IMG/VR virus record: IMGVR_UViG_3300035698_022419
Coordinates: 1 to 40,523 of that record
Reading direction: 5' to 3' (one strand)
DNA length: 40,523 nucleotides
Source: a virus
The notes beneath the pieces are model-generated. The model made no database searches and had not been told where the DNA came from. It saw nothing but the letters and a program-made list of their open reading frames with translations. Both the position numbers and the translations under genes were made by a program. This document shows, piece after piece, positions 8,617 through 16,215 of this stretch (positions within the stretch are counted from its first letter, which is position 1; every line of letters begins with the position of its first letter).

Positions 8617-9046
8617 AGTTGTAGACCCGGTGGCGGAAGCCGCGGAGCTGGAGGCAGGCAAGTGTTTCGGAGAATGGGACGGCGATGACGTGGCGTGCCT
8701 GAAGAAGTGCGACCTGAGGGTTCAGTGCGAGACGAAGACCAAGATGGCCGGCAAGGTGAAGGCCGACCCTCCGCCAGCGCTGGACCAGGATGACGGACTT
8801 ATGGAGGCGGACCCTGGCGAGACGCTCATGGGGACGCTGCGGGCTCGTTACGATATTGAGACGTCCAAGGCCGGCGCGGTGACGGAGTCTCGCTGTTCGT
8901 GCAAGGACGGCACCTTCGCAGTCCTGATGAGGGCCCACGACGACGGGTCTTACTACTTCAGGACCAATGAGGCAGAGCTTCAGTTGGAGAGGTTGGAGTC
9001 GGCCCGCCAGGCGATTTCGATTTTCCAGGCAATCCTCGTGGTATGA
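8609..9046 (+). CDS. hypothetical protein with CFG-type cysteine motif
   Basis: A 145-residue acidic protein of unknown function. Near the N-terminus (residues 20-41) it has CFGEWDGDDVACLKKC followed by C, giving the spacing CFG-x8-C-x3-C-x5-C. A nearly identical arrangement closes the zinc-ribbon protein at 14387-15004. The C-terminal half has a small beta-rich section (ESRCSCKDGTFAVLMRAHDDGSYYFR) and a terminal amphipathic helix. The ATG overlaps the stop of the sigma-like gene by eight bases and follows AAGGAG at 8597-8602. Its stop overlaps the start of the helicase gene (ATGA), indicating translational coupling. Confidence 0.6.
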   Translation: MSEVVDPVAEAAELEAGKCFGEWDGDDVACLKKCDLRVQCETKTKMAGKVKADPPPALDQDDGLMEADPGETLMGTLRARYDIETSKAGAVTESRCSCKDGTFAVLMRAHDDGSYYFRTNEAELQLERLESARQAISIFQAILVV

Positions 9047-9945
9047 GGGTTAGCGAGTACCCTTGGTACCGCCCTGACTTTCCAGAATACAACGTAGCCC
9101 AGAGGGCGGTAATACCCTTTTGCGAGCAGGACGCGAACATGGTCGTGTGCTTCGGCACGGCCGTCGGCAAGACGGTCATCGCGGAATGCTGCTTCGGATA
9201 CCACGTCGCCAACGGCGGCAAGGTGGCCTATGTGTCCCCCTACCGGAGCCTGTGCGCTGAGAAGTTCGAGAAGTGGGGGGAGGATATCTACTTCAGGGAG
9301 GGGCAGGTGGCGATTCAGACCGGAGACCGCCGTTCCAACGAGCGCCGGCTGAAGGCGGCTGCAATCACTGTGATGACGTCCGAGTCCTTTGACAGCCGGA
9401 CTCGCGTAGGGGGTGCCTGGAGGGAGTGGATGAGGGAGCTTTCCTGCGTCGTCTTCGACGAGGCCCATATGATTGGTGACCCTTCGAGGGGTGCGGCCGT
9501 AGAGGCTTCCATGATGAGGTTCACGGAGTGCAATCCGGACTGCCGGATGGTGCTCCTGTCGGCGACGATGGACAACGCGCTGGATGTGGCGACGTGGGTC
9601 AAGTCACTGAACGGGAAGCAGACGAAGTGCTTTCAAAGTGACTGGAGGCCGAACCAGGTGAGCGTCGAGGAGTTCCCTGAAAGCGGTTGGGAGGATATGA
9701 TTAGTAAGACGGTGGAGCTCGCCGGTGGCGGCTCCGGGAAGACTATCGTCTTCGTTCATTCGAAGATGGTGGGTAAGACATTGGTTAAAAGGTTGAGGAA
9801 GGCTGGAGTTAAGACTGCCTTCCACAACGCCTCGGTGAGAAGAGGCATGCGCGAGAGGATAGAGAGGATGTTCGACGACCCTTATTCGGGATTGGACGTT
9901 CTAGTCAGCACCTCGACGCTTGGAGCTGGAGTTAATATCGGATGA
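9043..9945 (+). CDS. Hel308/Ski2-like SF2 helicase, N-terminal part of a split gene
   Basis: A 300-residue fragment carrying RecA domain 1 and most of RecA domain 2 of a superfamily 2 helicase: Walker A-type GTAVGKT, AYVSPYRSLCAEK (motif Ia), TVMTSESF, DEAH (motif II), LLSATMDN (motif III), TIVFVHSKMVGKTL (motif IV) and, at the very end, LVSTSTLGAGVNIG (motif V). Translation stops inside motif V, where the family continues with PA-x-x-VII. The missing continuation is encoded at 10582-11580 in the same reading frame register. I infer that the two chains assemble into one enzyme acting on branched DNA. There is no obvious ribosome binding site; the ATG overlaps the previous stop, so coupling is likely. 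Confidence 0.88.
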   Translation: MRVSEYPWYRPDFPEYNVAQRAVIPFCEQDANMVVCFGTAVGKTVIAECCFGYHVANGGKVAYVSPYRSLCAEKFEKWGEDIYFREGQVAIQTGDRRSNERRLKAAAITVMTSESFDSRTRVGGAWREWMRELSCVVFDEAHMIGDPSRGAAVEASMMRFTECNPDCRMVLLSATMDNALDVATWVKSLNGKQTKCFQSDWRPNQVSVEEFPESGWEDMISKTVELAGGGSGKTIVFVHSKMVGKTLVKRLRKAGVKTAFHNASVRRGMRERIERMFDDPYSGLDVLVSTSTLGAGVNIG

Positions 9946-10580
9946 GCAATATGGAAATCAACTCAGAGGGCGTGGCCCTTGAGTGCCTGAAGAAGGACTG
10001 TCTGGAGTGTCGCCGTTGCGCGATAGGGGGAAGGACCCTGGACGGTTCGGAGTGGCAGCTTGAGCCGGACGAGGACGGTGTCTCCAGGTCTATTGGGAAT
10101 GTCTTCTCGACGATGAACTTGGAAGCTAAGCTGATGGTCGTTGGGCAGAACCCCGGAGCCGACGAGGTCGGAGTCGGAGAGCCGTTCGTCGGTGCCTCTG
10201 GGAAGGTTTTCGAGGAGGCCCTGAAAAGGATTGTCGGCCTGGAGAGGAAGGACCTCTACATCACCAACGTGGTGAAGTGCCACACGCAGGCCAACCGGAA
10301 GCCGACCCAGGGGGAGATGGACAACTGCCGAGACTTTCTGGACCTGGAGATGAAGCTGGTGAAGCCGGACGTGGTCGTGGCCCTCGGGTCGCTCGCGTTC
10401 AAGGCGATGACCGGCATGGCGGGAATCATGAAGAATTGCGGAAGGCTTGTCGTTAGCCCTCGGTATCTGGTGCCGGTCGTGGCGATGCTCCATCCGAGTC
10501 CGTACAACAGGAACAATCCGGAACGCCGCAAGATGTTCGAGGAGGCGATGGCCTCCCTGGCGGAGGAGCTGAGGGGCTGA
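9942..10580 (+). CDS. family 4 uracil-DNA glycosylase (4Fe-4S)
   Basis: A 212-residue uracil-DNA glycosylase that would remove uracil from DNA and start base excision repair. Motif 1 is GQNPGADE (68-75) followed by GEPFVGASGKVFEEAL; ITNVVKCH (107-114) and the second motif HPSPYNRNNPE (from 184) are all in place. Cysteines for a 4Fe-4S cluster are visible: C20/C23/C26 near the N-terminus, then C113 and C129, whose 16-residue spacing matches family 4 enzymes. The gene lies exactly between the two halves of a helicase gene: its ATG overlaps the stop of the first half, and one base separates its stop from the second half. An in-frame ATG at 9951 is an alternative start. Confidence 0.92.
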   Translation: MSNMEINSEGVALECLKKDCLECRRCAIGGRTLDGSEWQLEPDEDGVSRSIGNVFSTMNLEAKLMVVGQNPGADEVGVGEPFVGASGKVFEEALKRIVGLERKDLYITNVVKCHTQANRKPTQGEMDNCRDFLDLEMKLVKPDVVVALGSLAFKAMTGMAGIMKNCGRLVVSPRYLVPVVAMLHPSPYNRNNPERRKMFEEAMASLAEELRG

Positions 10581-10581
10581 C

Positions 10582-11580
10582 ATGGCGGACACGGTGGTCA
10601 TTGTGGGCCTCCGACGCGGAGGCTCGTTGATTCGGGCGAGCGAGCTGCGACAGATGATGGGTCGCGCCGGCCGCGAGCATGATGAGGAGGCGGTGGTGCA
10701 GCTGGTGGTTGACGGCTCTGACGAGGGGGTGGCCGACGAGATGCTTTCGGAAGGGGCCACGACGGTGAGCTCCAGCCTGTCTGACCCGGATATGCTCGCG
10801 ATGGCCCTCATGCCGGAGATACATCGAGGAAAGGTGACTGACATGGAGTCGGTGGCGGAGTGGTGCTCTCGCAGCTTTTGTCCCAATCCGTCCGCTGAGA
10901 AGGCGGTTGAGCTGCTGAGGGAGGTTGAGGCGGTGACGATGGAGGGTGGCCGTTTGAAGGCTACAGAGATAGGTTCCTGCGCTGCGAGGTTCTACTTCCA
11001 TCCGGCGGACGTATTCGCCTGGTGGAGGAATTTCTCAGAGGTTTTCAACATGGGGCTGGAGGATAACGAGCTGGCTCCCGCGTGGGCTCTCGGGAACGTT
11101 CCGTTTGAGAGGGTGGTAGGAGACCTGGGAGACCGCCGGCAGATAGCCTCGGACTGCGCCTCCAGGCTTCCACTGGGGCTGGACGCGATGAAGGGCAGCC
11201 TCATCAATGTCGTAAGCTGGTGGTACCTCATTGGAGGGCCGTCGCCGGGAAGCATTCGGCCGGCGTGCCTGGAGAGGAGAAAGGGGTTCGGTCGCTACAA
11301 GGCGGCGCTGGAGGCGCTCAACAGGGCGGCCAAGTGGGGAATGTCGGACTTTTTTGAGGAGCTGGAGCTGAGGGTCAGGAAGGGGCTTGTCCCCGACCTT
11401 GTTCCGTTGTGCCGGTTCTCAGGGATTACGAAGGCGAGAGGGAAGTACCTCCACGAGCTGGGAGCGAGGGGCCCGGATGATTTTTCACGGATGATTGGAA
11501 AGCTGGACGAGGATATTGAGGATGACTTCAAAGAGGTCCTTGAAAGAATTGCGAGGAGCCGAGGCGCAGCGCGCGGTTGA
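10582..11580 (+). CDS. Hel308/Ski2-like SF2 helicase, C-terminal part of a split gene
   Basis: A 332-residue protein that begins with the completion of motif V (ADTVVIVGLRRGG) and then motif VI, ELRQMMGRAGRE, at about residues 22-33. It therefore holds the end of RecA domain 2 plus the winged-helix and helical 'ratchet' domains expected of Hel308. The C-terminus (ITKARGKYLHELGARGPDDFSRMI) matches the helix-hairpin-helix domain of those helicases. It has no Walker A of its own, so it cannot be a complete ATPase. The start ATG comes one base after the uracil-DNA glycosylase stop, with GAGGGG upstream. Together with 9043-9945 it makes a normal-length enzyme of about 630 residues. Confidence 0.87.
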   Translation: MADTVVIVGLRRGGSLIRASELRQMMGRAGREHDEEAVVQLVVDGSDEGVADEMLSEGATTVSSSLSDPDMLAMALMPEIHRGKVTDMESVAEWCSRSFCPNPSAEKAVELLREVEAVTMEGGRLKATEIGSCAARFYFHPADVFAWWRNFSEVFNMGLEDNELAPAWALGNVPFERVVGDLGDRRQIASDCASRLPLGLDAMKGSLINVVSWWYLIGGPSPGSIRPACLERRKGFGRYKAALEALNRAAKWGMSDFFEELELRVRKGLVPDLVPLCRFSGITKARGKYLHELGARGPDDFSRMIGKLDEDIEDDFKEVLERIARSRGAARG

Positions 11581-12010
11581 TGCGTGCGAGAGGGCCATGG
11601 AGTCCGGCGCAGTGAGTTCCAGGCATGTTCGAGACGTGCTTCGATGCCGCGGCGTCGGGCTGTTCGGAATTGAGAGGTTCCTGGCAGCGCCGGACCCGGT
11701 GGTGCGTGGATTCGCGGCCATGGTGGTCGCGAGATTCGCTCCTGACAGGGTCGTCGAGGCTATATTGAAGGAGAAGGAGCGCTCCGTCCTGACCGTGATG
11801 CTGAAGGCGTTGGAGGACGAGTGCTATGGAGACGTCGATGAGTTGACGAGACTGCTGCGAGTGGACGATGACGTCATGGTGGAGCAGGCTCTTCAGTTCT
11901 TCGTGAGCGTCGGCAGGTCAGCCCTGCCGTTCACTCTCGCCATGGTGGACGACGATGAGATAACCGAAAGGGTGAAACGGTATTTGAATGAGCAAGGATG
12001 GCTCAAGTAA
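11522..12010 (+). CDS. hypothetical protein, HEAT-like helical repeats
   Basis: About 162 residues, mostly paired amphipathic helices of HEAT character (AAPDPVVRGFAAMVVARFAPDRV, VLTVMLKALEDECY, DDDVMVEQALQFFVSVG). No catalytic motif is visible, and a protein-protein scaffold role is only an inference. The start is uncertain: ATG 11522 has a weak GAGG before it and overlaps the helicase C-part by 59 bases, while ATG 11597, after GAGAGGG, would avoid the overlap and remove 25 residues. The stop overlaps the start of the next gene by 23 bases. Confidence 0.6.
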   Translation: MTSKRSLKELRGAEAQRAVDACERAMESGAVSSRHVRDVLRCRGVGLFGIERFLAAPDPVVRGFAAMVVARFAPDRVVEAILKEKERSVLTVMLKALEDECYGDVDELTRLLRVDDDVMVEQALQFFVSVGRSALPFTLAMVDDDEITERVKRYLNEQGWLK

Positions 12011-12671
12011 GCATCCGGTGTCGGAGAACCGGGCCGAGAGATTCATGGGCGTCGTCTACGTGCTGGCGGCGGAGTTCGGCATAGACGACATCGACTCCGT
12101 CTACCACTATGTGGAGCTCCTTGGCGAGGCGGTGGCCCGTCACGTGTTCGAGCAGTACCACAAGGTGTCGCCGCAGAAGAAGGTGCACAATGACAGGAAG
12201 CGGTTCATCGCCATATTCAAGAGGCGTTACGCGGAGCTCCTGGACCTTGAGTACATGAAGACGGTGACGCCGGTTGAGATGAAGCTCGTGAACCAGGCCA
12301 ACAAGGCGCTGATGAACGAGGGCTTCTCCCCGGATGATTTTCTGGAGTGGGTGTTTGAGAAATTTTTGGTCGATAATCCGAAGTTCTGTCCGCCCACGAT
12401 GAAGTCGCTGTGCTCCCAGTTCATCCTGCATTCGTTCTTTACGGAGAACCGTGAGTTGAAGGACGCGAGGAAGCGCCAGGAGCTTGACAGGAAGGCCGGA
12501 ATGGACCTTATCCAGAGGGCTCGCGGGCTTATCCGAGGCGGGATGAGCGAGGACCATGAGAAAAAAGTCAGAAAGGTGCTTCAGGATTACGCCGACAGGG
12601 ATATAATGTTGTCAGAGTTCAGGAAGGTGGTCGAGAATTTAGAGTCCACCTACGGGCAGCAAGGGCAATAG
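11988..12671 (+). CDS. hypothetical helical protein
   Basis: A 227-residue, largely alpha-helical, charged protein that I do not recognise. It opens with a Ser/Lys-rich leader (MSKDGSSKHPVSENRAERF) and continues with conserved-looking aromatic helices (VVYVLAAEFGIDDIDSVYHYVELLG; DRKRFIAIFKRRYAELLDLEYM). The C-terminus is a likely coiled coil (HEKKVRKVLQDYADRD). No cysteine clusters, membrane segments or nucleotide-binding motifs are seen. It sits between the split helicase and the UvsY-like gene, so a recombination or replication accessory role is possible by context only. Confidence 0.6.
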   Translation: MSKDGSSKHPVSENRAERFMGVVYVLAAEFGIDDIDSVYHYVELLGEAVARHVFEQYHKVSPQKKVHNDRKRFIAIFKRRYAELLDLEYMKTVTPVEMKLVNQANKALMNEGFSPDDFLEWVFEKFLVDNPKFCPPTMKSLCSQFILHSFFTENRELKDARKRQELDRKAGMDLIQRARGLIRGGMSEDHEKKVRKVLQDYADRDIMLSEFRKVVENLESTYGQQGQ

Positions 12672-12692
12672 AAAAGGCAAGGAGCAGGCAAG

Positions 12693-13283
12693 ATGGCAAG
12701 GAAGAAGGAAGAAGAAAAGAGCGTCATTGACAACGTGGCTGACGCTTGTGAGAGCATGGGGGAGGTGGAGCTCGCCGGGATAGCATTGGAGAGCGCGGAC
12801 CCGCGCCTCCTGGACGTGACCCATATGGACCTCGACCGGCACGTGGCCATGCAGCCGGCGGCGATGGCCTACTACGGCTCGCTGCTCAAGGACGCCTCGC
12901 GGCGCCTGGCGGCGATGAAGCGGGCGTATGACCGGTGGGAGAAGAAGAAGTACGCGGAGGCCAAGGTGAGCGCGGGCAGCAGCAGTACCGGGAAGACCAC
13001 CGTGGAGGACGTCAAGGCTCGGTTCATCGTTGACAACGAGCCGGAGATTGAGAAGTGGGAGAAGCAGCTTGACAAGCTCCAGTACGAGTACGACACGATG
13101 AACGTTTGGTTCGAGGCGTGGCGTCAGAAGAGCTTCAGCATCGGCCAGCACGCCGGCATCACCGAGGACGAGCGTTGGAACACCAGTGCGTCGATGAAGA
13201 CGGATGGTGATAAAAGTTCGGACAGGAAAGGTGGCCTGGCGCGGGTAAAGAGTATAATTAAAAACAGGTCGTCGAAGGCGTAG
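12693..13283 (+). CDS. uvsY: UvsY-like recombination mediator
   Basis: A 196-residue protein whose order of features follows T4 UvsY: an N-terminal helical section (residues about 45-80, AAMAYYGSLLKDASRRLAAMKRAYDRWEKKKY), a loop with KTTVEDVKARFIVDNEPEI, and a second helix pair ending in WFEAWRQKSFSIGQHAG, corresponding to the 'sRGFAIKH' end of UvsY. UvsY helps load the phage RecA on SSB-covered single strands. This fits the neighbours, since the SSB gene comes next and recA is two genes further on. It is longer than T4 UvsY (137 residues) at both ends. The ATG follows AAGGAG. The identification is by pattern, without a computed alignment. Confidence 0.68.
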   Translation: MARKKEEEKSVIDNVADACESMGEVELAGIALESADPRLLDVTHMDLDRHVAMQPAAMAYYGSLLKDASRRLAAMKRAYDRWEKKKYAEAKVSAGSSSTGKTTVEDVKARFIVDNEPEIEKWEKQLDKLQYEYDTMNVWFEAWRQKSFSIGQHAGITEDERWNTSASMKTDGDKSSDRKGGLARVKSIIKNRSSKA

Positions 13284-13295
13284 GTCCGCTTTCGA
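13272..13295 (+). terminator. hairpin over the uvsY-like stop codon
   Basis: Bases 13272-13280 pair with 13287-13295 (nine pairs, one of them G-U), leaving a six-base loop that contains the TAG stop codon. Only AATTTA follows, so it is a weak intrinsic terminator at best. It may instead be an mRNA-stabilising or processing hairpin ahead of the SSB gene. Confidence 0.35.
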
Positions 13296-13346
13296 ATTTA
13301 CTAGGCAAAACCCAAGGCAACAATGGCAACAAAGGAGGCCAGAAAA

Positions 13347-14330
13347 ATGGGTGTTCTCGACAAGGTAAGGAAGTTCAAAAACAGCAGGCCGAAGAACGAT
13401 GGAAGGCCCCGCACAATGGGCATCTTCCATGACTGGCAGGATGGCGACAACATCGTCCGTCTCGTTGGTGAGTTCTTGGAGGTGAAGACCCATTTCATCG
13501 CTCCGTCCCCGAAGCGGGGAGAGCGCGGGCTCTGTCAGGAAGAGGCGTTCAAGAAGGAGAATGAGAAGAAGATTCCGAAGGTCATCAACTGCCCGGACTG
13601 GGACATTGAAACCGAGTCTCCCACCGATAAGAAGACGTGTCCTATTTGCCGCCTGTTCCGTTTGGCTCGGCAGGCTCTCAAGGAGAGTCCCAACGAGGAG
13701 GAGAAGGAATACTTCGAAGGTCTCAAGTCGCTCTCTCGCGTCAGGACCAACCTCAAGTGGAACGTCTTCGACCGTGAGAAGCCCAATGTCACCGTCATTG
13801 ATGACAAGGGCAACGAGAGTAAGCAGAAGGGGCTCAAGATTGCCACCATCGGCATGGAAGCCTGGGACAACATCGAAGGCATCTTCAGCCAGTGCGGCTT
13901 TGACATCACGGACCCGGACGAGGGCGTTGATGTCAACGTCATAAAGGGCCACAACGGGACCCGCGTCTCCTACTCGGCGCAGGTCGTGTTGGAAGGCAAG
14001 GGCGTGAAGTGCACACCTTTCGACGAAGAGGAGAAGGGAATCGTCGATAAGCCGCACGAGCTCAAGGCCATCTGTGGCAAGTCGACGGCGGCTCAGGCTG
14101 TTCTTGATGCCCTGCACGGTGACTATGCTGAGCTTCTCGAGCTGAACGAAGGCGATGACGGCGAAGACGGCGATGCCGGCGAAGACGGCGATGACGGTGC
14201 TTCGGAGCCGGCAGCAGCCAAGGAGAAGCCCGACGCTGACAAGGAGGAAGCTGAGGCTACCGCCGAAGAGGCTCCCGCCGATGACGACGACGATGCCCTC
14301 GTGGATTCCGGCTCAAAAAAAAAGAAGTAA
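13347..14330 (+). CDS. single-stranded DNA-binding protein, gp32-like
   Basis: A 327-residue ssDNA-binding protein. A basic N-terminal segment (VRKFKNSRPKNDGRPR) precedes an OB-type core with four cysteines (C63, C82, C98, C101) in the CPDWD ... CPICRLFRLARQ segment, as in the zinc-containing gp32 group of T4-like phages. The C-terminus is a long acidic tail (DDGEDGDAGEDGDDG ... PADDDDDALVDSG) expected to recruit partners. The ATG at 13347 is chosen over 13323 because AAAGGAGG at 13331-13338 lies between them. A run of nine A's ends the gene (SGSKKKK-stop); the in-frame A AAA AAG there is a classical -1 slippery sequence, and the -1 frame continues openly into the next gene. Confidence 0.85.
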   Translation: MGVLDKVRKFKNSRPKNDGRPRTMGIFHDWQDGDNIVRLVGEFLEVKTHFIAPSPKRGERGLCQEEAFKKENEKKIPKVINCPDWDIETESPTDKKTCPICRLFRLARQALKESPNEEEKEYFEGLKSLSRVRTNLKWNVFDREKPNVTVIDDKGNESKQKGLKIATIGMEAWDNIEGIFSQCGFDITDPDEGVDVNVIKGHNGTRVSYSAQVVLEGKGVKCTPFDEEEKGIVDKPHELKAICGKSTAAQAVLDALHGDYAELLELNEGDDGEDGDAGEDGDDGASEPAAAKEKPDADKEEAEATAEEAPADDDDDALVDSGSKKKK

Positions 14331-14332
14331 CT
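14315..14332 (+). promoter_or_regulatory. candidate programmed -1 frameshift site
   Basis: Nine A's (14315-14323) followed by G form A AAA AAG in the SSB reading frame at 14318-14324, the heptamer used for -1 frameshifting in E. coli dnaX. The zero frame stops at TAA 14328-14330. After a -1 slip the frame reads on as EVTEPKTTESETEQEADAGDG without a stop and joins the zinc-ribbon frame to 15004, giving a 552-residue fusion. A length error in the A-run would give the same picture. Confidence 0.5.
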
Positions 14333-14362
14333 GAGCCTAAGACAACTGAATCTGAAACAGAG

Positions 14363-14399
14363 CAAGAGGCGGACGCTGGAGACGGTGTGCCGCCTCTTG
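14363..14399 (+). repeat. 10-bp perfect inverted repeat at the zinc-ribbon start
   Basis: CAAGAGGCGG (14363-14372) is perfectly complementary to CCGCCTCTTG (14390-14399). The 17-base loop carries a GGAG and the candidate GTG start at 14387. It begins 38 bases after the slippery A-run, farther than the 5-9 bases usual for a frameshift-stimulating stem, so its role could be start-site control instead. Confidence 0.5.
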
Positions 14400-15004
14400 A
14401 TTCTTTTCCGCTCCTCGGCTACTGCGCCGACTGCCATGAGCCACAGTATGACTGTCCCAGCGGGTCGGTGTGTGAGAATGGTCACGGCGGAGCGGCGACC
14501 CTTGACGAGGTTCCCGTTTGTCGTGAATGCGAGAAGCCGCTTGGTCCGAACGTCAAGTTCTGCGCCGAGTGCGGGGCCTCGACGGCTGAGCCCGAGCCCG
14601 AGCCGGAGCCAGAGCCGGTTGAGGATGTGAAGCTCTGCCCTTCCTGTGACTCTCCAATCAACAGTGACTCCAAGTTCTGCGGGGAGTGCGGGCATTCCCT
14701 GGTGGCCGAGCCGAAGCCGGAGAAGGCTCCTGTGGAGGAGAAGCCAACGGAGCCGGAGAAGACGGTCAAGGTCCCCGTGAAGAGCAAGAAGAAGGACGAG
14801 CCTAAGAAGACGGTCAAGGTTCCCGTGAAGGAGAAGGAGTCCGAAGAGGAAGAGGAGAAGGAGGAGGAGCAGTTCGACTTCTCGCAGATTGACCCCGAGC
14901 AGGACTGGGAGTGCTTTGGCGTCATGATTGAGCCGAAGCACCGGGAATGCCGCGATTGTCCGTACATCACGAAATGCGCCAAGAAGGCCGGCGTTGAGCT
15001 TTAG
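14387..15004 (+). CDS. zinc-ribbon protein, possible frameshift extension of SSB
   Basis: A 205-residue protein with an N-terminal cysteine cluster (YCADCHEP), then two zinc ribbons: CRECEKPLGPNVKFCAEC and CPSCDSPINSDSKFCGEC, separated by a (EP)n linker. A Lys/Glu-rich linker with two KKTVKVPVK-like repeats follows, then a C-terminal CFG-x9-C-x2-C-x5-C motif shared with the protein at 8609-9046. There is no ATG. A GTG at 14387 with GGAG five bases upstream is possible, but the frame is open back into the A-run that ends the SSB gene, so the protein may be made as a C-terminal extension of SSB by -1 frameshifting. Either way it probably binds zinc and partners of the RecA/SSB system. Confidence 0.7.
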   Translation: MPPLDSFPLLGYCADCHEPQYDCPSGSVCENGHGGAATLDEVPVCRECEKPLGPNVKFCAECGASTAEPEPEPEPEPVEDVKLCPSCDSPINSDSKFCGECGHSLVAEPKPEKAPVEEKPTEPEKTVKVPVKSKKKDEPKKTVKVPVKEKESEEEEEKEEEQFDFSQIDPEQDWECFGVMIEPKHRECRDCPYITKCAKKAGVEL

Positions 15005-15015
15005 GGAGGTCCAAG

Positions 15016-16215
15016 ATGGCCAATAGCAAGAAGGAAGAAAAGGCTGAGAAAATCAACAAGCGCGACAAGCGGCTTGGCGGAGCGATAACGGCCCTCAACA
15101 AGGGAGACCTCTCCAGGGAAGAGCGCATCGCCATGATGTGCGAGACCATCAACAAGGGAGAGCACGGAGGCGTCAACAAGGACGCCGTCACGTATCTCGG
15201 CAGCAGGGATGTTCAGAAGCTGGAGCGCTTCTCGTCCGGTGACCCAGAGCTTGACGATGCCCTTGGCGGCGGCTGGCCCGTGGGGCGCTTCATCGAGATT
15301 TACGGTCCGGAGTCCGGCGGCAAGTCGACGATGTGCCTGCACGCCATCGCCGAGTACCAGAAGGCGTTCCCTGAAGCGGAGGTCGCCCTCATTGACACGG
15401 AGTACAGCTTTGACGAGGAGTATGCAAAGGCTCTCGGTGTCAACACTCGGTGGGTGATAGTTCATCAGCCGGACAACGGCACCCAGGCGCTCAACGTCCT
15501 GGAGGAGCTCATCAAGCTGGGAACTGGCTTAATCGTCGTTGACTCCGTGGCGGCTCTGACCACCAAGGAGGAGATGGACGGCAATCTCGGGGACGGACAG
15601 GTGGCCGAGCAGGCGCGTCTGATGTCAAAGGCTCTGCGCCGTCTGACTGGTGAGGCCGGCAAGAGACTGACGACGGTGTTCTGGACCAATCAGCTGCGTG
15701 AGAAGATTGGCGTCACCTATGGCGACACCACCACCACTCCGGCTGGACGGGCCTTGAAGCACTACGCCTCAATCCGCTGTTCCATCAGGCGCGTCGGTAC
15801 TGAGATGGAGACGGTGGAGGGTGTGAAGATGGCCGTCGCCAACGAGACTAAGGTGGACGTCAAGAAGAACAAGACGGCGCCTCCCTTCCGTTCGGCCAAG
15901 TTCTACATCAGCTACGGACGAGGCATTGACCCGGTGGTCAGCAAGTTCGACGCAGGGGTCAAGCGCGGAGTCATCGAGAAGAAGGGCACCTGGTTTGCGT
16001 TCAATGGCGAGAACATTGCGCAGGGACGCTACAACGCCATCGTGTTCCTCCAGGAGAACGAGGAGCTCGCCAATGAGGTCATTAAGGCGGTCAACGTCGC
16101 CGTTTCCAATAAGGTGCCGGTCATCGCTGTCGAGGATGAAGAGGCTCCAAAAGTCATAAAGAAGCCTTCGTCCAGGAAGAAGAAAGCGGAGGAGGTGGAG
16201 GTGACCGATGTCTGA
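15016..16215 (+). CDS. recA: RecA-type recombinase
   Basis: A 399-residue strand-exchange recombinase. Walker A is GPESGGKST (97-105), preceded by the family signature SSGDPELDDALGGGWPVGRFIEIY. ALIDTEYSFD corresponds to the RecA glutamate strand, LIVVDSVAAL is Walker B, and VFWTNQLREKIGV with the following loop matches the segment around DNA-binding loop L2. The first 60 residues are a charged extension, and the C-terminus ends in a basic tail (KPSSRKKKAEE). GGGAGG at 15004-15009 precedes the ATG. It would act with the SSB and UvsY-like proteins in recombination-dependent replication, and its stop overlaps the start of the exonuclease gene. Confidence 0.94.
   Translation: MANSKKEEKAEKINKRDKRLGGAITALNKGDLSREERIAMMCETINKGEHGGVNKDAVTYLGSRDVQKLERFSSGDPELDDALGGGWPVGRFIEIYGPESGGKSTMCLHAIAEYQKAFPEAEVALIDTEYSFDEEYAKALGVNTRWVIVHQPDNGTQALNVLEELIKLGTGLIVVDSVAALTTKEEMDGNLGDGQVAEQARLMSKALRRLTGEAGKRLTTVFWTNQLREKIGVTYGDTTTTPAGRALKHYASIRCSIRRVGTEMETVEGVKMAVANETKVDVKKNKTAPPFRSAKFYISYGRGIDPVVSKFDAGVKRGVIEKKGTWFAFNGENIAQGRYNAIVFLQENEELANEVIKAVNVAVSNKVPVIAVEDEEAPKVIKKPSSRKKKAEEVEVTDV

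Noticed and set aside
9946-10581. Intein or intron explaining the split helicase
   Set aside because: The complete interval is filled by the uracil-DNA glycosylase coding sequence, with a stop before it and a start after it. No splicing motifs are present.
14315-14323. Homopolymer sequencing error at the end of the SSB gene
   Set aside because: Not fully excluded. It was set aside because the stop follows a classical slippery heptamer in the correct frame and the zero-frame protein ends with a normal acidic SSB tail. Read-level data would decide.
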